Source: a virus
Length of the DNA stretch: 28,004 nt
Direction: 5' to 3' (one strand)
Virus record (IMG/VR): IMGVR_UViG_3300044986_000704
Coordinates: 1-28,004 of that record
Shown here: one piece after another, positions 23,335 through 28,004 of the stretch
Numbering within the stretch: the stretch's first letter is position 1
How the letters are laid out: each line of letters starts with the position of its first letter
Translations under genes and position numbers: made by a program
The notes under the pieces: model-generated
What the model was told of the DNA's origin: nothing
The model's database searches: none
Seen by the model: only the letters and a program-made list of their open reading frames with translations

Positions 23335-25454
23335 ATGATGAACTGCTTCTGAAATTGCTGCAGGACGATGGGTACATCGGCAATTACCTGAATCAGCTGC
23401 ACACCCAGGCGGGCAATAAGATGGCCAGTCTGCCACTCGATCCGTCTCAATGGGGTGCCGATGAGAACAACCCGTATCTGAACCGCTACAATGCGGGGGC
23501 CAAAAATGCGCTCATTGCGTTCAGCCTTGATGTACTGGGAAAGGCCCGCGAAAAGGGCATGAGGCCATATGCTTACCGTAGCAATAAGGTAAAGCCAGGG
23601 CCTGTGACACTCTCGGGGGCAAAGGAGGATATCAAAGGACTCCTCGGTCAAATCAACGAGGCCAAGGAATATCTTGAGAACAGGGGCTATGTGATCAATG
23701 CAAAGGGCGAGGTTGAGAAGGCGCATGATATCAAGCCTGACCAGAACCACGCATACAATGATGCGATAAGGGAGCTGACATGGCTTGACGGCAATTATGA
23801 CCGCACACAACAGGTGGCCTATCTCAAAGCGACACCGGTCAAGTTGCCCGAATTTACAATAAGCGGTAAACCGGCCCGTCAGATCAGTATTGCTGATGTT
23901 GAGAATGAAAGCCGACCGGCAGCACTTATGGCTGTTGAGGCCGTTGACCGCTATCGATATTCAACGATGCGCGATAAAGAGGCGTTCGAGAATAAAAAGA
24001 CAGCGGAACCCAACACGCTCAAAGCATATTGGAACCGCTTCACCAAGGACGTTCCCGATGAGCAAGAGAGCCTTTGGGATATGGGAAAGGCATTGATAAC
24101 GGGCGAGAACTTAGCGGTTTCACGGGCAAAAAACAAACTGGCTGACCTTCCTAGCAGAGCGAACAATGCAATCACTCAGTTTGAGGAACAGATATCGGGT
24201 CAGATTCTGAAATCACAGACACCCAAAACAACGTCCGATGGTGCTGGTTACGTCCCTGCTTCTATTACTGATCCTGTATCGGGTATCACCGCACCGGTAT
24301 TCCCTGGTAGTCGAATGCCTGCCACACCGCCTGCGCCTGCCACTGGTGCTGGTGCTGTCGCTGTTCCTCCCGTTACAGCTGGCGGGAACGGAGGAGCACC
24401 CGCAGCCGCGCAAAGTCAGGCTGCAGCCGCGCCCACTGCAACGGCCACGCCTGCTACTGATGCTCGTAAGCAAGAGGTCGCAGACCGCGCTCAGGCTGCG
24501 TTCAATGGGCAGACAGCCCCGACAGCCCCGACCGAGACTGCGCAGTTTGTTGGCCCACCATTGCCCACGGGCGACCAACTGCCAGTCACGCCAGCCAGTG
24601 CAGCGAACACCGAGGCACCGGCTGCAGCTCCGGCACCAGTGAATGACCCGAATGACATCCTTGCTCAGGACAGGCTTGCCAACGAAATGCTTGATCGCTA
24701 TCGCAAGGGTCAGATCACCCGTGGCATAGGAGCAGGGATGAATGTCGTTGCCGACACGGTGAACGCTATCAATGCAGGGTCAAGGCTTGACGACCCAATG
24801 CCTGAGTATCAGATATCCCCTCAGCTCATGGAGGCCTACAAGATGGCCAAACGATTGACTGAGGAGGGTATGCCTGACATCTCAACAGAGATCATGCGGG
24901 CAGAACTCAGGAGGACATTGGCCGCAGATCAGGTCTATGTGACCAATGTTGCAGGCGGAAGCGGCGGCGCGGCACTTGGGGCGAGGATGGCAGGACTGCG
25001 CACCCATTATGAGGCCAACGCCAAGGTAGCCGCATTGGATGAACAGGCCAAGCGCGAGGCCATGCCCGGGTACATCAATGTTGCTGGCAAGGTAGAGGAC
25101 CAGTATCGCAAAGCCTTTGAGGACAAGCTGGCCATGGAAAAGCAGATAAGGGAGTCAGCTGCAAATCTTGTGAGCGAGAGCATGACCCGGATCAACAACT
25201 CTAACCAGTTCATGTCAAGCTACGGCCCAGGCAGCATCAATGACATTTACCAATGGAGCACCCTGATGAGGACACAGCGGAATGATGCCATGGTCGGAGC
25301 GGGCAATGCAGCTTATCTAAAAGAGCAGGAAGAGAGCCTGAGAAAGAAAGATGGGCAACAGAGATATGATCCCAACTTCTCAACGACAGGCACACCATCA
25401 ACGGAGTATGGTACCCCGAACGCAGGCAACTACATTCTGGCCCCAAATAACTGA
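23331..25454 (+). CDS. Putative internal (ejection/cargo) virion protein, 707 aa
   Basis: A helical N-terminal region (~1-300) is followed by a Pro/Ala/Thr/Gly-rich low-complexity linker at ~320-445, then a second helical region to ~680 with a coiled-coil-like block (~565-620, for example AKVAALDEQAKREAMP) and a Ser/Thr/Asn-rich tail. Two helical domains joined by a disordered linker suit a large protein that must pass through the tail channel. No catalytic motif is recognised. It lies between other likely cargo genes and is ATGA-coupled upstream, with only 3 bases to the next gene. Confidence 0.62.
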   Translation: MNDELLLKLLQDDGYIGNYLNQLHTQAGNKMASLPLDPSQWGADENNPYLNRYNAGAKNALIAFSLDVLGKAREKGMRPYAYRSNKVKPGPVTLSGAKEDIKGLLGQINEAKEYLENRGYVINAKGEVEKAHDIKPDQNHAYNDAIRELTWLDGNYDRTQQVAYLKATPVKLPEFTISGKPARQISIADVENESRPAALMAVEAVDRYRYSTMRDKEAFENKKTAEPNTLKAYWNRFTKDVPDEQESLWDMGKALITGENLAVSRAKNKLADLPSRANNAITQFEEQISGQILKSQTPKTTSDGAGYVPASITDPVSGITAPVFPGSRMPATPPAPATGAGAVAVPPVTAGGNGGAPAAAQSQAAAAPTATATPATDARKQEVADRAQAAFNGQTAPTAPTETAQFVGPPLPTGDQLPVTPASAANTEAPAAAPAPVNDPNDILAQDRLANEMLDRYRKGQITRGIGAGMNVVADTVNAINAGSRLDDPMPEYQISPQLMEAYKMAKRLTEEGMPDISTEIMRAELRRTLAADQVYVTNVAGGSGGAALGARMAGLRTHYEANAKVAALDEQAKREAMPGYINVAGKVEDQYRKAFEDKLAMEKQIRESAANLVSESMTRINNSNQFMSSYGPGSINDIYQWSTLMRTQRNDAMVGAGNAAYLKEQEESLRKKDGQQRYDPNFSTTGTPSTEYGTPNAGNYILAPNN

Positions 25455-25457
25455 GCA

Positions 25458-26984
25458 ATGAACGTCTATGAAGGTGCCCGCAGGGGCGACAGCAATCCGA
25501 TGGCTATTGCACTGCAGGCCGAGCAGCAGAATGTTCAGCTTGTGCGTGAGATGGCGCAACAGAGCGAGAAGGAGGTAGCTGAGATGAGCCGCTATCAGGA
25601 ACTGATGGCAAAGGCATTCAGCGAGGTCAGCAACATGGAGCTGCCTGGCCCGTCAAAGACCCGTCTTATTGCGCTTGAGAAGGCTGAGCGGGCCAAGGTC
25701 ATTGAAAAGCTGCGCAGCCATGGCGGTGATATCCGCAAGTTCATGGCCTATGGTGGGTCAACGGTATTGGCCGACTATGCCTCAGCCATAAAGAACTCGC
25801 AGGAATGGCAGGACGGGATGCAGAGCAAGACCAATCAGGCTCTTATTCAGAAGCAGATAGTTGAGGGCGGCCTGATACCTCATAAGGTCAAGGTAAAGGA
25901 TGCTGATGGGAACATGAAGGAGATATTCCTTGAAGATGCCATAGCCGCCTATAACGGTGACGACCCGAATCTTAAAGTTGATGTACTACCATTTGGAGGA
26001 GGGTTCAGGGGTGTGGATGAACAGAAGCTGTTTGACTACGTGACAAAGAGCGCAGACCCTTGGGCAACCGTCTCAGATCTTATGAGTGGTCAGGACAGAG
26101 AGGTAGCCCCTGAGCAGATGGAGAAGATACTACGTGACAGCGGCCTGCCCGACTGGTATGTGGGCGACTATGTGACAAACTATCGGAACAAGTATTATGG
26201 CAAGGCCCAACGCGATAAGACAGGTAGAGTCCAGCGCGTAAATCCATTCGTATGGGCTAAGGACCCACGTTATATCGGCATGGCTCAGGATATTGCTCAT
26301 CGCAGGGCAATGGCTGAGGCTGCAATGGAAAAGGCCAAGGCCACTCAGGATAAGGGATGGACCGGAACGGCCATAGAGAATTTTGTTGTACCAGAAGGTC
26401 AAGCAGAACCAACGGCATGGGCCAATGTCGCACCCTCAACTACACCATTGAATGGTCAGCCATACAAGGAAAAGACCATTTCAGAGGCCACAGAGTTTGA
26501 TATGGGCAAGAGTGTCGGTTCGGTCAGCGTAGTGTATTTCAAACTGGGAGATCAGTTGATTCCCGTGGGTGATGTGTCGGCACATGGTCAGACAGACCCA
26601 TTGACGGGTCAGCCTATCAGAGGGATGTTCGAGAACGAAAATGAAGGGGTTCCCTATGGTACTTTTCAGTTCAGCCAGATTGTCGGTGGGCAGAAGAACC
26701 ATATCAAGACCGCCAACGGAAAGCAGTTTGTTCTGGCCAATATGACTGCAACCGGTGAACTGCGCCTTGCGGGTGAGGAAACAAACCCATCCCTGTACTC
26801 AACACTGAGCAACGGAAACTACATCCGCAAGGCAATCAAGAATGGGGCAAACTCGGAAGATAAAACGGTGCCGACCCAGCTCTTTACGGTATGGGTGCCA
26901 TGGCATATCCCAGAAGGAACTGCCAAAGCAGAGGCAGCAAACCGTAGCAACCATTTATTGAAACAGTATCTGGAGGGCCAATAA
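25458..26984 (+). CDS. Putative virion protein, 508 aa, unrecognised
   Basis: The N-terminal ~95 residues are strongly helical (VQLVREMAQQSEKEVAEMSR) with coiled-coil character. Residues ~100-300 are mixed alpha/beta with charged helices (RRAMAEAAMEKAKATQDK, ~283-300), and residues ~340-480 are strand-rich (SVSVVYFKLGDQLIPVG and on), ending in a helix. No signal peptide or enzyme motif. Context (after the 707-residue protein, before another large one) suggests an internal virion protein. It ends in TAA and is followed by a 49-base gap with promoter-like motifs. Confidence 0.62.
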   Translation: MNVYEGARRGDSNPMAIALQAEQQNVQLVREMAQQSEKEVAEMSRYQELMAKAFSEVSNMELPGPSKTRLIALEKAERAKVIEKLRSHGGDIRKFMAYGGSTVLADYASAIKNSQEWQDGMQSKTNQALIQKQIVEGGLIPHKVKVKDADGNMKEIFLEDAIAAYNGDDPNLKVDVLPFGGGFRGVDEQKLFDYVTKSADPWATVSDLMSGQDREVAPEQMEKILRDSGLPDWYVGDYVTNYRNKYYGKAQRDKTGRVQRVNPFVWAKDPRYIGMAQDIAHRRAMAEAAMEKAKATQDKGWTGTAIENFVVPEGQAEPTAWANVAPSTTPLNGQPYKEKTISEATEFDMGKSVGSVSVVYFKLGDQLIPVGDVSAHGQTDPLTGQPIRGMFENENEGVPYGTFQFSQIVGGQKNHIKTANGKQFVLANMTATGELRLAGEETNPSLYSTLSNGNYIRKAIKNGANSEDKTVPTQLFTVWVPWHIPEGTAKAEAANRSNHLLKQYLEGQ

Positions 26985-27033
26985 CAATTTTGTGCTGATC
27001 GGGTGACCTTTGAGGCCATCCAATAACAGCACA
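26985..27033 (+). promoter_or_regulatory. Intergenic gap with two weak -7-like motifs
   Basis: CAATTTTG (26985-26992) and GACCTTTG (27005-27012) each match TAnnTTTG with one mismatch. They are the only hints of a promoter before the last gene, and the 22-base distance to its ATG is longer than at 281 or 15664. The leader before the ATG is A/C-rich (CCAATAACAGCACA). Confidence 0.3.
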
Positions 27034-28004
27034 ATGAGCGTAATAGACAGACTTCGCCAGCAGAACAGGCTGCAACCCGCACAGCAACAGCCCGCTGTGC
27101 CCGCACCGTTAGCCCCTCAACAGCCCGAAATGAACGGGCCGTTGTTAGGACAGCCACAGCTGCCGTCATTCAGCGATTGGGACCTTCTGCCAAGGACACC
27201 CATTCAGACCCAGCCCGATATGCTGGATCCGGCAATGCTTGACCAGATGCGCACAGCACCCGCTGACCGGGTGAACCGTCTGAGGGAATTCTATGCCAAT
27301 CCGCTGATCGATGATGAGCTGCGCAGCAAGTATGCTGACAACTCTCAGGCCTTTGTCAATGACCGTAGTGCCTTCTACCATTCAATGGCGGCACTCGAGG
27401 CTGAGAAGGGCAAGGTCATGAGCCCACAGAAGCTCTATCTGCAGAACCTCTACGACATCAACCCAAGTGCTTACAAGGCACAGATGGCATCGATTGTTGC
27501 TGAGGACGAGGAAAGAAGGAAGGCAAAGGAACAAGCTGATTGGGAGGCCCGTCAGGGATGGGTGGGTTCTACGATGAAGTCATTCTACAACACGGTAGTT
27601 GACCCTGCTATCGGCCTTGCCATGTCCTTTGTGGGAAAGCCCGCTGATGATGTTGCCAAAGCCGCTGGCATTACCGATACCGATGTGGTACACCAGAAGC
27701 TTGCAGATCTATCAACAGCCGCCACATTCGAAATAGCTCAGCGATACAGTGGCTCAGATTTGTTGGATAACATCTGGAACAAGGAATGGGGCAAGGCATG
27801 GGACAGTGCCGCGGGTCTGGTCGGTTCGGTGACCGCATCATTAGGTCTGATGGCGGTGGGTTCCCGTGTTGGCGGAAGCAAGGGTGCCCTGGTCAGTTCA
27901 ATAGGCCAGTCATACGGATCCATCTACAAGGACGTGTATGAGGAGACGAAGAACAGCAACTCCGCGTTTATGACTGCAATGCCTTTGTCTGTGGCTATCG
28001 GCTA
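27034..28004 (+). CDS. Large virion protein, 3' end outside window (323 codons seen)
   Basis: The frame is open from the ATG at 27034 to the window edge, so only the N-terminal part is visible. Residues ~1-45 are Gln/Pro-rich and probably disordered. Residues ~45-190 are helical and charged (AEDEERRKAKEQADWEARQG, ~152-171). Residues ~259-300 form a Gly/Ala/Ser-rich hydrophobic stretch (AAGLVGSVTASLGLMAVG and on) that could insert in a membrane. That pattern suits a phage ejection protein with a membrane-active region, sometimes carrying a murein-degrading domain further on, but none is visible here. Its position after the other internal virion proteins agrees. Confidence 0.66.
   Translation, partial: MSVIDRLRQQNRLQPAQQQPAVPAPLAPQQPEMNGPLLGQPQLPSFSDWDLLPRTPIQTQPDMLDPAMLDQMRTAPADRVNRLREFYANPLIDDELRSKYADNSQAFVNDRSAFYHSMAALEAEKGKVMSPQKLYLQNLYDINPSAYKAQMASIVAEDEERRKAKEQADWEARQGWVGSTMKSFYNTVVDPAIGLAMSFVGKPADDVAKAAGITDTDVVHQKLADLSTAATFEIAQRYSGSDLLDNIWNKEWGKAWDSAAGLVGSVTASLGLMAVGSRVGGSKGALVSSIGQSYGSIYKDVYEETKNSNSAFMTAMPLSVAIG

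Noticed and set aside
1-28004. CRISPR array, insertion sequence, integrase or diversity-generating retroelement
   Set aside because: No regularly spaced repeats, transposase, integrase or reverse transcriptase was seen; the repeats at 10-33 are a simple tandem pair.

Overview
The window looks like the virion-assembly half of a double-stranded DNA phage genome, most likely a short-tailed (podovirus-type) phage related to the crAss-like phages (Crassvirales) with a Bacteroidota host. Three things support this. First, the gene order runs terminase large subunit, portal, scaffold, major capsid protein, neck/ring proteins with a small HU/IHF-like protein among them, a very large 'stabilization/muzzle' protein, then a run of large low-complexity internal virion proteins. 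Second, several start sites sit behind TAnnTTTG-type motifs, the Bacteroidota sigma-factor -7 element. Third, Shine-Dalgarno sequences are largely absent, as is usual in that phylum. G+C is a little above 50% by eye. All assigned genes lie on the + strand and use the standard code; stops are mostly TGA, with a few TAA and one TAG. I could not run any homology search, so family calls rest on motif recognition and gene order.

Layout. 1-280 is a non-coding, compositionally odd leader: AT-rich repeats, then a G/T-rich tract, ending in a promoter placed directly on the first ATG. 281-2505 holds four small genes (two unrecognised, one putative HExxH metallopeptidase, one small helical protein). 2506-2785 is a gene-free stretch with several perfect hairpins and an intrinsic terminator. 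2786-4729 encodes four likely surface or structural proteins, one with an arabinofuranosidase/LamG-like DQSGNGRD signature. 4745-6698 encodes five small genes, including a membrane/coiled-coil protein and the gene next to terminase. 6695-15601 is the packaging and head module: TerL, portal, scaffold, MCP, an unknown, a head-tail adaptor and a beta-rich protein. It closes with a UUCG-loop terminator. 15664-22504 is the neck/tail module: ring protein, HU-like protein, second ring protein and the 1702-residue muzzle. 22504-28004 encodes internal (probably ejected) virion proteins, the last cut by the window edge.

How it works together. The genes are packed with ATGA, TGATG or TAATG stop-start overlaps at twelve junctions, so most are probably translated from a few polycistronic mRNAs. 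Four transcription units are suggested, at 281, 4745, 10889 and 15664. Each starts with a -7-like motif only 4-5 nt before the ATG, which predicts leaderless or nearly leaderless transcripts. The best candidates for unexplored biology are this promoter-on-ATG arrangement, the hairpin-rich region at 2506-2735, the HU/IHF-like protein in the neck operon, and the metallopeptidase gene just upstream of the structured region.
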